Source: Caldithrix sp.
GTDB taxonomy: Bacteria > Spirochaetota > Leptospiria > Turneriellales > Turneriellaceae
Direction of reading: 5' to 3'
Assembly: GCA_020722745.1 (NCBI GenBank)
Contig: DYKF01000007.1
Coordinates: 1 to 38,253 of the forward strand
Length of the DNA: 38,253 nucleotides
The notes beneath the pieces were generated by a model. The model saw nothing but the letters and a program-made list of their open reading frames with translations. It had not been told where the DNA came from and made no database searches. Shown here in pieces: positions 1 to 6,926 of the stretch (positions are counted from its first letter, which is position 1; every line of letters starts with the position of its first letter). The position numbers were made by a program, and so were the translations under genes.

Positions 1-277
1 CTCATTTGGGCTACTGCAGCTGACGTTTAATAAACGAACAATAGATCGGCAGCCCCTCTAACAATAATTTTACCCACTGTAAGTCTGACCTAACCCCCCG
101 TTCAATATACGATTGGCTTGCTCCGGCTCAAGTAAAAATATACTATTTGGTCGAATGCTAAACATTGAGTTTACCTTCTCACCTCTTCCACCGCCGCGTA
201 GCTGACACAGTTGCAGAGCCGAATTGATTCGAGCCGTAGAACAGATAGGCGGCCTCAAAGCAAAGCCCGGCACGGAA
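1..277. other. Gene-free left edge
   Basis: No convincing coding region, RNA gene or terminator is visible here. The longest open frame, on the minus strand at 70-318, overlaps the end of the next gene in another frame and has no recognisable domain, so it is treated as chance. The stretch lies downstream of the minus-strand GHKL gene. A short A/T-rich part at 130-150 and a C-run near 93-99 are the only compositional oddities. The left neighbour is outside the window. Confidence 0.5.
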
Positions 278-1024
278 TCAATGGAATTGTTCGCGAAATT
301 CTTCGCGGGATAAACCACTCGCCGCTAATTCCCGCTCAAAACGAACGCGCTTGGGAACATAGGCAGACGACAAGGGAATCTCCAGCTTGGCAGCCGTCTC
401 TGAATAGCCCGGCTTTACGTGCAGCGTAAACGAATGGCGATCTATACCGGTCTCGTCCAGCAATATTCCAACCATGGTAATACCCAGCCCGGCGCCTTCG
501 CTCTCGTCGCCATGGGCGAGATAGAATTCGAGCAGAGACGAAAATGACTGTGCATACGAAAACTTTTCGCGGACGCGGCTTTCCTCGACAGCCAGCATGG
601 GGAACATGTTCTTTACTTTAATATTGAGAACATTTGCACTGTAATAAAAAGTAATCACGACAGGAAGATTAAGCTCCCGAAAGCGCGGGAGATTTTCGCG
701 CAAAATTTTTTCGTTGAGCTTTTCCTTAAAAAGAGCCATACCCTTGCGGTACTCTTCGTCGTTTTCGGGATCCAGGCCAAGCTCTGTAAAAATCAATCGC
801 TTGTAATTGGCCTTGGTTGCATTAATGGCCAGCTCTTTAGAGGCGGGGTACACGATGTCGAGAAGGTCTTCGCGGTTGTGCTTCTGGAGAATCTGGCGGC
901 AAATGCTTTCCAGGATTTTTTCACCGTAATCTGTGAGCACGAAAGATTTTAAAGAAATAGTTTTTCCGGACTGCACGGCCCGTTCAATCTCGAGCATATC
1001 TGAATATTCTTTTTCGGGCGACAT
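278..1024 (-). CDS. GHKL ATPase-like (histidine-kinase-type ATPase) regulatory protein
   Basis: This 248-residue soluble protein carries the signature of a GHKL ATP-binding fold without a histidine phosphoacceptor domain. An N-box-like ELAINAT lies at residues 64-70 (Glu64, Asn68), a degenerate middle box LNIKVKN at 133-139, and a glycine-rich lid ending in EGAGLGI at 176-182. Such stand-alone ATPase domains often act as anti-sigma or switch kinases or as orphan sensor outputs; which applies here cannot be read from sequence. There is no signal peptide or membrane segment. The ATG at 1024 has no Shine-Dalgarno site, but a TTGACG box ends 28 nt upstream, suggesting a leaderless message. It is divergent from the chemoreceptor gene. 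The family assignment is fairly sure, the role unknown. Confidence 0.7.
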   Translation of the reverse strand: MSPEKEYSDMLEIERAVQSGKTISLKSFVLTDYGEKILESICRQILQKHNREDLLDIVYPASKELAINATKANYKRLIFTELGLDPENDEEYRKGMALFKEKLNEKILRENLPRFRELNLPVVITFYYSANVLNIKVKNMFPMLAVEESRVREKFSYAQSFSSLLEFYLAHGDESEGAGLGITMVGILLDETGIDRHSFTLHVKPGYSETAAKLEIPLSSAYVPKRVRFERELAASGLSREEFREQFH

Positions 1025-1026
1025 GG

Positions 1027-1044
1027 AACAGTCGTTTCACTGTT
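1027..1044. repeat. Inverted repeat over the start region of the GHKL gene
   Basis: The sequence holds AACAGT, six bases, then ACTGTT, a perfect 6+6 dyad. It sits 3-20 nt upstream of the minus-strand start codon, between that start and a TTGACG box. The placement over the expected -10 region would suit an operator, but a 6-bp dyad can arise by chance. Confidence 0.35.
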
Positions 1045-1052
1045 GCTTGTCC

Positions 1053-1058
1053 CGTCAA
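1053..1058 (-). promoter_or_regulatory. -35-like box TTGACG of the GHKL gene
   Basis: TTGACG on the minus strand is separated from the ATG at 1024 by exactly 28 nt. A 17-bp spacer would place the -10 hexamer about 5 nt from the start codon, so transcription would begin at or next to the ATG. The would-be -10 (ACGACT) is poor. Confidence 0.45.
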
Positions 1059-1138
1059 ATTCTTTCAAAGTCCACACAGATAAACATAGTTAGCTAAGGA
1101 ACCTCTGAAAAAGAATCGGAATTTATATTGACTCTTGA

Positions 1139-1168
1139 TTGACGGTATCAAAACAGTGCGCCTATAGT
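1139..1168 (+). promoter_or_regulatory. Sigma-70-type promoter of the chemoreceptor-amylase operon
   Basis: TTGACG at 1139-1144 and TATAGT at 1163-1168 are separated by 18 bp. This is one of the best -35/-10 matches in the window. A second TTGACT lies just upstream at 1128-1133. Transcription would start near 1175, giving a leader of about 20 nt to the ATG at 1194. Confidence 0.6.
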
Positions 1169-1193
1169 AGAAGTTGCATTACCAGAGTTAAAA

Positions 1194-2663
1194 ATGAAAC
1201 AAGAAAAACAAAATCTATGGATGGTTCTCCACTGGATTTCCCTCCTCCTTCTGGTTATTTCGTTTGCTGGAGCCGTCTGGAGTCTAACCGCCGGTAAAAC
1301 CGCTCTCGCTTTTGTGGCATTCTCTCTGGGTAGCGTTTCTCTTATCGTCCTTGTAATATCCACTCTCTCCTTTGTTGCGCGCATGAAATCACTGTTGCGC
1401 GTTAAAACGGAACTGCTTTCCTCCATCGACAACAGGCTCACCGAGGCCCAGTTGTTTGCGCGAGCCATTGCCGATGGAGATTTAACTTCTAAACTGGAAG
1501 ACCATGTTGGGGATTCTTTAAGCCGCCTGCTGCGCTCCGTGAACAGCGTGCGCGACCGTTTTACAGACGTAATGTCCATCATCCGCAATGTGGCCAACAC
1601 CGTTGCCACCGAGAGCAACCAGGTGAGCCAGTTGTCGCAAAGCCTCTCCTCTGCCGCTGCCGAACAGGCTGCCTCCATAGAAGAAACCGCTGCCTCCATA
1701 GAGGAAATGTCAGCGACCATACACTCCAATATGGAAAATGCCAAGCGAACGCGAGAAATTGCCTTACAGGCATCGCAAGAAACAGACGTCGATAGCAAAG
1801 TCATAGAACATGCCATTGCTACTATGGAGGAAATAACTCTAAAAATTAAGGTTATAAAAGATATTTCTCATAAAACTAATATTCTTGCGCTGAATGCGGC
1901 CATAGAGGCAGCCCGCGCGGGAGAGGCCGGCAAGGGATTTTCTGTCGTTGCTGGCGAGATCAAAAATTTGGCTACCAACAGCTCAAATGCGGCGGATAAA
2001 ATTATTGCCTTTGCGGAAGAATCCCTTAGTGTTGTTAACGAAGCGCGCAAAAAACTCGTTGAACTCGCTCCAATCATTCACAAAACTGCGGAACTCGTGA
2101 GCGAAATAACTACGTCGAGCGAGCAGCAGACTTCTGCTGCCATGGAAATGAACAATGCCGTTATGCAGTTAGACCAGGTGGCACAGACGAATGCTTCTTC
2201 TTCCGAAGAACTAACCGCAACAGCAGAAGAGCTTTCGGCAGAGGCTAAAATTCTCTCCGATACCATTAATTATTTTAAGGTGGATTTGTCATCCACAGCA
2301 CATACCAGTGGAGTCAATTTTTCTGCCATCCGCTTTAATCACCTCCTGTGGAACTCCAAGGTGCGCGACTATCTCAATGGTCGATCTGTTATGCGCAAAG
2401 AAGAAGCTGTTTCGCACTTCGAGTGTCCTCTCGGAAAATGGTATTACAGCGAAGATGGCCAGAAATACGCCACGCTGCCAGGGTTTAAAGAAATGGAAGA
2501 TCCACATGCCCGGCTCCACCGCATTGTGCAGGAGATTATGGCCCACAAGGAGAACGGCGAGATGGACGAAGCTCGCAAAAAGCAGGTTATTCTGGGCGAC
2601 CTCTCCGAAGAAGTAGTGCTGCATCTGAACGAACTTGAACACAGTATTTCACTTACGGAGTAA
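1194..2663 (+). CDS. Methyl-accepting chemotaxis protein with C-terminal CZB zinc-binding domain
   Basis: The 489-residue chemoreceptor has two adjacent membrane helices (about 8-30 and 36-60) with almost no periplasmic loop, so it lacks a classical extracellular sensor. A HAMP-like linker (about 60-115) leads to the coiled-coil signalling domain with the conserved CheA/CheW-contacting hairpin tip around 221-260. The C-terminus (about 375-480) is a CZB domain: His383, Cys411 within CPLGKWYY, and His438/His442 in DPHARLH match the three-His, one-Cys zinc site of that family. Known CZB receptors sense zinc or oxidants such as hypochlorous acid through the Cys-Zn pair, so this receptor probably senses a cytoplasmic cue. 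The Shine-Dalgarno site is weak. The stop codon is 2 nt before the amylase gene, so the two are co-transcribed. Confidence 0.95.
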   Translation: MKQEKQNLWMVLHWISLLLLVISFAGAVWSLTAGKTALAFVAFSLGSVSLIVLVISTLSFVARMKSLLRVKTELLSSIDNRLTEAQLFARAIADGDLTSKLEDHVGDSLSRLLRSVNSVRDRFTDVMSIIRNVANTVATESNQVSQLSQSLSSAAAEQAASIEETAASIEEMSATIHSNMENAKRTREIALQASQETDVDSKVIEHAIATMEEITLKIKVIKDISHKTNILALNAAIEAARAGEAGKGFSVVAGEIKNLATNSSNAADKIIAFAEESLSVVNEARKKLVELAPIIHKTAELVSEITTSSEQQTSAAMEMNNAVMQLDQVAQTNASSSEELTATAEELSAEAKILSDTINYFKVDLSSTAHTSGVNFSAIRFNHLLWNSKVRDYLNGRSVMRKEEAVSHFECPLGKWYYSEDGQKYATLPGFKEMEDPHARLHRIVQEIMAHKENGEMDEARKKQVILGDLSEEVVLHLNELEHSISLTE

Positions 2664-2665
2664 AC

Positions 2666-3910
2666 ATGCGCACAACTGGCAGCGGGAACGATATCCTCTT
2701 GCAGGGATTTCACTGGAACCTGACCAAAACGCAGGGAACCGGCACATTCGACAAAGAATCCCATAGCTGGTATACGGAACTCACGCGACTCGCACCCAAA
2801 ATAGCCGCTGACGGTTTCACCATGATTTATCTTCCTCCGCCCTGGCGCGACGATTCCGAATGGTATGGCCACGGCAAACATGGCGGCGGCGAGGGATACT
2901 ACTGGCACGACTTTGATCTGAACTCCCGCTATGGCTCAAAAGACGAATTAAAATTTCTCGTTTCAGAAATGCACCGCCACGGGGTAAAAGTGATTATAGA
3001 TATTGTCATTAACCACCGTGACCGCACGCGCATGGAAAAAGATATCTGGCCCTACCCCGGCGAAGCATGGCGCGCCGCAGGAGACGACTCCGGCGGGCGA
3101 TTTATGGATGGCAGTGCTGATCTCAATCTTACCAACCCAACCGTATTTACGCGCATACAGCAGGCTCTTTTAGAACTGCAGAAAGATGTGGGCGTAGACG
3201 GCTGGCGCTGGGATTTTGTTTGGGGTTATGATCCGCAGGAAGTGCGTTCCCTTATTTTAGGCACAGAATTAACCGAATATTTTTCTGTTGGCGAATACTG
3301 GCAGGACCGCGCCCACGGTGACGATCCCATGGCAGAGCGATACGGAAGCAATGAAAAGCTTCGCATTCTCGGCTGGATGCGCGAGAGCGGTTCTGCCGTC
3401 TTTGACATTTGTCTTAAGCGCGCCATCAATACGGGTGTGGCTTCTAATCTTTCGCGCGGTATCAACACTTCGGTCGCACCCATCGAACGTTCCTCCGTGG
3501 TAACGTTTGTGGACAACCACGACACGGGGGCATCGCCAGAATGCCAGGCGAATCATTTTGGCCAGCGCGCCTGGGAATGTGCACCCGATTTTAAGTCCCG
3601 CGCATACGCTTTTATTCTGAGCATGCCCGGACTGCCCATGGTATACTGGCCCGATCTGTACGACTGGAATGTTCCTGGGATTCGCGAGCTTATTCGCGCC
3701 CGAAAACTGGCCGGCATTACTGCTGCTTCCGAGTACACAGATTTGTCTTCTTCGTATGGTGGTTATGCCGCCATCGTGCGCAACCAGCGCGGCGAAGATT
3801 CTTTGGCTATTGCGATTGATTCTGCGTTTGTTGCCCCACCGGGTTTTACTTTGTTTGCCAAACATGAAAACGAGTGGGCGGTGTATTTAAAGGGATCCTC
3901 TAAAGAATAA
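2666..3910 (+). CDS. GH13 alpha-amylase, cytoplasmic
   Basis: This glycoside hydrolase of family 13 cleaves internal alpha-1,4-glucosidic bonds of starch- or glycogen-like glucans. All four conserved regions are present: DIVINH at 112-117, GWRWDF with nucleophile Asp183, VGEYW with acid/base Glu210, and FVDNHD with Asp286. The VGEYW form and compact 414-residue size resemble the plant/archaeal-type amylase subfamilies. There is no signal peptide, so it should act in the cytoplasm, perhaps on stored glycogen. The start is supported by GGAG spaced 5 nt from the ATG, and it lies 2 nt after the chemoreceptor stop. The C-terminal domain is short. Catalytic identity is confident; substrate preference is not. 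Confidence 0.93.
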   Translation: MRTTGSGNDILLQGFHWNLTKTQGTGTFDKESHSWYTELTRLAPKIAADGFTMIYLPPPWRDDSEWYGHGKHGGGEGYYWHDFDLNSRYGSKDELKFLVSEMHRHGVKVIIDIVINHRDRTRMEKDIWPYPGEAWRAAGDDSGGRFMDGSADLNLTNPTVFTRIQQALLELQKDVGVDGWRWDFVWGYDPQEVRSLILGTELTEYFSVGEYWQDRAHGDDPMAERYGSNEKLRILGWMRESGSAVFDICLKRAINTGVASNLSRGINTSVAPIERSSVVTFVDNHDTGASPECQANHFGQRAWECAPDFKSRAYAFILSMPGLPMVYWPDLYDWNVPGIRELIRARKLAGITAASEYTDLSSSYGGYAAIVRNQRGEDSLAIAIDSAFVAPPGFTLFAKHENEWAVYLKGSSKE

Positions 3911-4006
3911 AAATTGGAAAAAATTTTAAGCGTTCTCTTTAACTAAGCCGCCAGGCAAGCTTAAGAAGTCAAATTATAGCTTCCCTGCAGTTGCAGTGGG
4001 TGCCCT

Positions 4007-4056
4007 GCTCAGTCTACCCTGAGCGCCTTACACTGAGCGAAGAAGCCGAAGGGTGC
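4007..4056. repeat. REP-like GCTCAG/CTTCGG inverted-repeat cluster
   Basis: GCTCAG and CTGAGC form a 6-bp dyad around TCTACC (4007-4024). They are followed by an element that reads on the minus strand as CTTCGG ... TTCGCTCAGTG (4031-4056). The pattern CTTCG-n-GCTCAG recurs at the right edge of the window (38238-38253). Such motifs are common in intergenic REP-like repeats, but copy number cannot be judged from this window. Confidence 0.4.
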
Positions 4057-4118
4057 AGGATTCTATTACCGACCAGCTCAAGGCGAGGCTGCTTTATAGC
4101 ACAGTGGTAAAGAACATT

Positions 4119-4190
4119 CGCACTTCGTGCGAGGATTGGCTTTCTTGTTTAAGTGGAAGTTTTCTCCCCGTAGTGGCGACTGGTTCTATT
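4119..4190 (+). repeat. Dispersed intergenic repeat, copy A
   Basis: It begins with the small hairpin CGCAC-TTC-GTGCG and continues AGGATTGGCTTTCT; the matching segment of copy B (16407-16480) reads CGCAC-TGT-GTGCG then GAGGTTTAGCTTTCT. Later both share AGTGGC(G/A)AC followed by GTTCTATT. Similarity is patchy, as for an old decaying repeat. This copy lacks the final quarter seen in copies B and C. Confidence 0.5.
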
Positions 4191-4211
4191 GCGCTTGGCG
4201 CCCTCGTTGCA

Positions 4212-4676
4212 CTATTTGCGCAAAGTGGCAATGAACCGCTTTTCGTGGAGTAAAAGTTCCAGACCGTCCTCAATATCCTCAACGACAATGTCTGCTGCAG
4301 AAAGAGCTTTCACACTCAAACCTTCGCTCCCCATAACGGCAACAGAAAGCTCAGCGCGCTTAAGCATGGAGGCATCGTTATTGCCGTTACCAAAAGCAGC
4401 GACGTGTTTTTTTCCGAGCTCTTTTACATATTCGGCCTTTTCTTCCGTGTGATCCTCCGAAGAAAGAACATGAACCGTAACATTGTATGCAGAGAGTTCG
4501 GATTTTACCGAGCCAAAAGTATCGGCAGTGATTACATGAACGGAATAGGTAGAAGTTAAGGCCGGTAGCAACTCGGCAACTTCAGGAAGAAGCTTGCCAT
4601 CTTTTGCAATGGTGCCATTGTAATCGAGAACTATATGCTTTATCTCGACACTCTTAAAATTTGGAATTTCAATCAT
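4212..4676 (-). CDS. HAD-superfamily hydrolase, soluble P-type ATPase-like
   Basis: The 154-residue protein is a cap-less HAD phosphohydrolase. Motif I is LDYNGT with nucleophile Asp18, and motif IV is GNGNNDASML near residues 96-105. The residue two after the nucleophile is Asn20 rather than the Asp general acid/base of most HAD phosphatases. That and the overall pattern fit the 'soluble P-type ATPase' group related to the P-domain of ion pumps. The physiological substrate is unknown. The ATG at 4676 has no Shine-Dalgarno site, and a TTGACA box ends 27 nt upstream. It is divergent from selD, sharing a 100-bp intergenic region, but no functional link to selenium is evident. Confidence 0.8.
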   Translation of the reverse strand: MIEIPNFKSVEIKHIVLDYNGTIAKDGKLLPEVAELLPALTSTYSVHVITADTFGSVKSELSAYNVTVHVLSSEDHTEEKAEYVKELGKKHVAAFGNGNNDASMLKRAELSVAVMGSEGLSVKALSAADIVVEDIEDGLELLLHEKRFIATLRK

Positions 4677-4703
4677 GTCTCAACATTGCGCCATGCGCGT
4701 TTT

Positions 4704-4709
4704 TGTCAA
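4704..4709 (-). promoter_or_regulatory. -35-like box TTGACA of the HAD gene
   Basis: A perfect TTGACA on the minus strand is separated from the ATG at 4676 by 27 nt, and no Shine-Dalgarno site lies between. This is the same geometry as at several other first genes in the window. The -10 region (ATGTTG with a 17-bp spacer) is weak. Confidence 0.5.
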
Positions 4710-4737
4710 ACATTCTTTGCTGGCGGAAGAAAACTTT

Positions 4738-4743
4738 TTGACT
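4738..4743 (+). promoter_or_regulatory. -35-like box TTGACT of selD-mnmH
   Basis: TTGACT lies 33 nt before the selD ATG. With an 18- or 19-bp spacer the -10 would be CAACAA or AACAAT, leaving a leader of only a few nucleotides. No Shine-Dalgarno sequence precedes the ATG. A second TTGACT (4770-4775) directly abuts the start codon and is too close to act as a promoter. Confidence 0.4.
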
Positions 4744-4776
4744 TGCGAAAATTATGCGTCACAACAATCTTGACTC

Positions 4777-5826
4777 ATGGAAATACGATTCTCGGACGAA
4801 ACAAAACTTACTGAATTCAGCCACGGAGCAGGCTGTGGCAGCAAAATAGCCTCCTCTCTTCTCGATAAAATTCTGGCAACCTCGCGCCCCTCTGTGCACT
4901 ATCCCGCTCTGCTCGTTGGCAACAATAACAAAGATGATGCTGCTGCCTACGATCTTGGCAATGGAACTTCCGTTCTCTCTACAATAGACTTTTTTCTGCC
5001 TATTGTAGACGATCCTTTTTTATTTGGTAAAATTGCAGCTGCGAACGCCCTGAGCGATATCTACGCCATGGGAGGAAAGCCCATTATGGCTGTCTCCGTG
5101 TTTATCTGGCCTATTGATAAACTCTCTGCTGCGACGGGAGCGAAGGTGATGGACGGTGCGCGCGAAGCCTGCGAAGAAGCCGGAATTCCTTTGGCAGGCG
5201 GTCATTCCATAGACAGCCTGGAACCCATCTTTGGCTTGTCGGTAACAGGAACCGTGGAAAACATACATCTGCGGCAAAATTCCATGGCAAAACCGGAATG
5301 TGAGATTTTTCTGACAAAACCAATTGGCACGGGCATTCTAAGCACGGCGCAAAAGAAAAAGATGATTTCGGAAGAAGAGCTCAAGCCAACCGTGCAGTCC
5401 ATGGCTAAACTGAATAAATTAGGGGCTGCTATAGCAGAAATACCCGGAGTTTCCACTATGACAGACGTAACTGGTTTTGGATTACTGGGGCATCTCATAG
5501 AAGTCTGCGAGGCATCGGGCGTTTCGGCAGAAATTGATTTTGAAAGCGTGCCACTTCTTCCCCATACAGAAAAATATCGTGCTATGGGCGCGCTTCCTGG
5601 CGGAATGCACAGGAACTATAAAAGCTATGGACATAAGGTCTCCCCCATGTCAGACCGGGCCAAAGAAATTCTCTGCGACGCGCAAACCTCCGGCGGATTA
5701 CTCATCTTTGTGGAACGCGACTCTGTGGAGCAATTTCTGGAGACTGCTAAACGGGAAAATGAACATCCTGTACGCATTGGAGAAACAATCGCACGCCAGG
5801 AATTTATTGCAATAGTGAAAGAATGA
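4777..5826 (+). CDS. selD: Selenide, water dikinase (selenophosphate synthase)
   Basis: SelD makes selenophosphate from selenide and ATP, the selenium donor for selenocysteine and 2-selenouridine. The 349-residue protein has the N-terminal active-site motif GAGCGSK with Cys20 and Lys23, corresponding to the essential Cys17 and Lys20 of the E. coli enzyme, so it is the Cys form and not itself a selenoprotein. The AIRS-type ATP-binding core follows, with conserved segments around GGHSIDS and TDVTGFGLLGHL. The start ATG lacks a Shine-Dalgarno site. Its last four bases overlap the mnmH start (ATGA), indicating translational coupling. No selA, selB or selC is visible in this window, so the local role appears to be tRNA selenation. 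Confidence 0.95.
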   Translation: MEIRFSDETKLTEFSHGAGCGSKIASSLLDKILATSRPSVHYPALLVGNNNKDDAAAYDLGNGTSVLSTIDFFLPIVDDPFLFGKIAAANALSDIYAMGGKPIMAVSVFIWPIDKLSAATGAKVMDGAREACEEAGIPLAGGHSIDSLEPIFGLSVTGTVENIHLRQNSMAKPECEIFLTKPIGTGILSTAQKKKMISEEELKPTVQSMAKLNKLGAAIAEIPGVSTMTDVTGFGLLGHLIEVCEASGVSAEIDFESVPLLPHTEKYRAMGALPGGMHRNYKSYGHKVSPMSDRAKEILCDAQTSGGLLIFVERDSVEQFLETAKRENEHPVRIGETIARQEFIAIVKE

Positions 5827-6926
5827 ATCTACCCACACGCAAAGATTACAGGCAGATAGTACTCGATGCCCCGCCTCTTATAGATGTGCGCGCTCCCGTG
5901 GAATTCCGCGAAGGTTCTTTTCCCGGTGCCGTAAACCTGCCCCTTCTAAACGACATGGAACGACGCGAAGTCGGCATTGTCTATAAGCAGAGCGGCAATG
6001 AAAAAGCAGTGGAACTTGGCCACCAGCTCGTAGGTGGAGCGGTCAAAGAAGAGCGCGTGCGGGCATGGATTGATTTTATAGGACAAAATCCAAACGCCCT
6101 GCTCTATTGTTTTCGAGGTGGACAGCGTTCCAAAATTTCCCAGCAATGGATTTACGAAGCGGGTCAAGAAATTGTTCGCATAGAAGGTGGCTACAAAGCA
6201 CTGCGTGCATTTCTTATACGCTATCTCGATTCTCTGGAAGGGAAAATTTCGCCATACATTCTGGGTGGCCGCACAGGTTCCGGAAAAACGAATATTATCC
6301 AGAAATTTCATGAGACTTTGGATCTCGAGAAAATTGCCAACCATCGCGGTTCCTCTTTTGGTGCAAATATTCATACACAGCCAACGCAGATTGATTTTGA
6401 AAACTCGCTTGCCTACTCTCTGCTTCCTCTGGTAGAACACTCCGAAGGAAAAGTTCTCCTCGAAGACGAAGGCAAAAACGTGGGAAGACTCTATCTGCCT
6501 GCGAAACTATTGGAAACATTTTACAAAGGGAAAATACTTATTCTGGAAACGCCCATGGAAGACCGAATAGAAAATATATACAGGGAATATGTTCTGAAAG
6601 ACCAAAAGGAATATATAAAGCAGTCGGGAGAAAGAGGCTTGGAACTCTGGCACGAGTCAATCCATTCAGCCATGGGTCGCATAGAGCGCAGGCTCGGAGG
6701 CCTGCGACACCGCAATTTAATGGAGCTCTTTTTTCACGCCTGGCAGGAACAAAAGAAAACCGGCAGAACAGAAGAACATACAGCGTGGATTGAGTTTTTG
6801 TTGAGAGAATACTATGACCCCATGTACGACTACCAGATAGCGAAGAAAAAGCAAATGATTGAATTTTCTGGAACACAGACCGAAATTCACAATTACCTGC
6901 TCAACCAGGGATTTAGCGTTTTATAA
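5823..6926 (+). CDS. mnmH: tRNA 2-selenouridine synthase
   Basis: MnmH (SelU/YbbB) replaces sulfur by selenium at the wobble 2-thiouridine of certain tRNAs, using selenophosphate and a geranylated intermediate. The 367-residue protein has an N-terminal rhodanese domain with the catalytic Cys96 in YCFRGGQRS, then a P-loop GGRTGSGKT at 148-156 of the nucleotide-binding half. Both domains are of normal length. The gene overlaps selD by 4 bp and must be co-transcribed with it. Its 3' end overlaps the convergent dnaG gene by 14 bp. Donor synthesis and donor use are thus encoded together. Confidence 0.95.
   Translation: MNLPTRKDYRQIVLDAPPLIDVRAPVEFREGSFPGAVNLPLLNDMERREVGIVYKQSGNEKAVELGHQLVGGAVKEERVRAWIDFIGQNPNALLYCFRGGQRSKISQQWIYEAGQEIVRIEGGYKALRAFLIRYLDSLEGKISPYILGGRTGSGKTNIIQKFHETLDLEKIANHRGSSFGANIHTQPTQIDFENSLAYSLLPLVEHSEGKVLLEDEGKNVGRLYLPAKLLETFYKGKILILETPMEDRIENIYREYVLKDQKEYIKQSGERGLELWHESIHSAMGRIERRLGGLRHRNLMELFFHAWQEQKKTGRTEEHTAWIEFLLREYYDPMYDYQIAKKKQMIEFSGTQTEIHNYLLNQGFSVL

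Larger units (their letters stand above)
3911..4211. other. Intergenic stretch with repeats, no gene
   Basis: This 301-bp gap separates the convergent amylase and HAD genes. It holds an inverted-repeat cluster (4007-4056) and one copy of a dispersed repeat (4119-4190). No open frame here has recognisable content, and no hairpin followed by a T-run marks a terminator for either flanking gene. Confidence 0.6.

Noticed and set aside
70-318. 82-codon minus-strand frame at the left edge
   Set aside because: It overlaps the end of the GHKL gene in another frame, and no family or ribosome site supports it.
4053-4452. Small plus-strand frames across the amylase-HAD gap and HAD gene
   Set aside because: They overlap the repeat copy and lie antisense to the HAD gene, with no domain or ribosome site.
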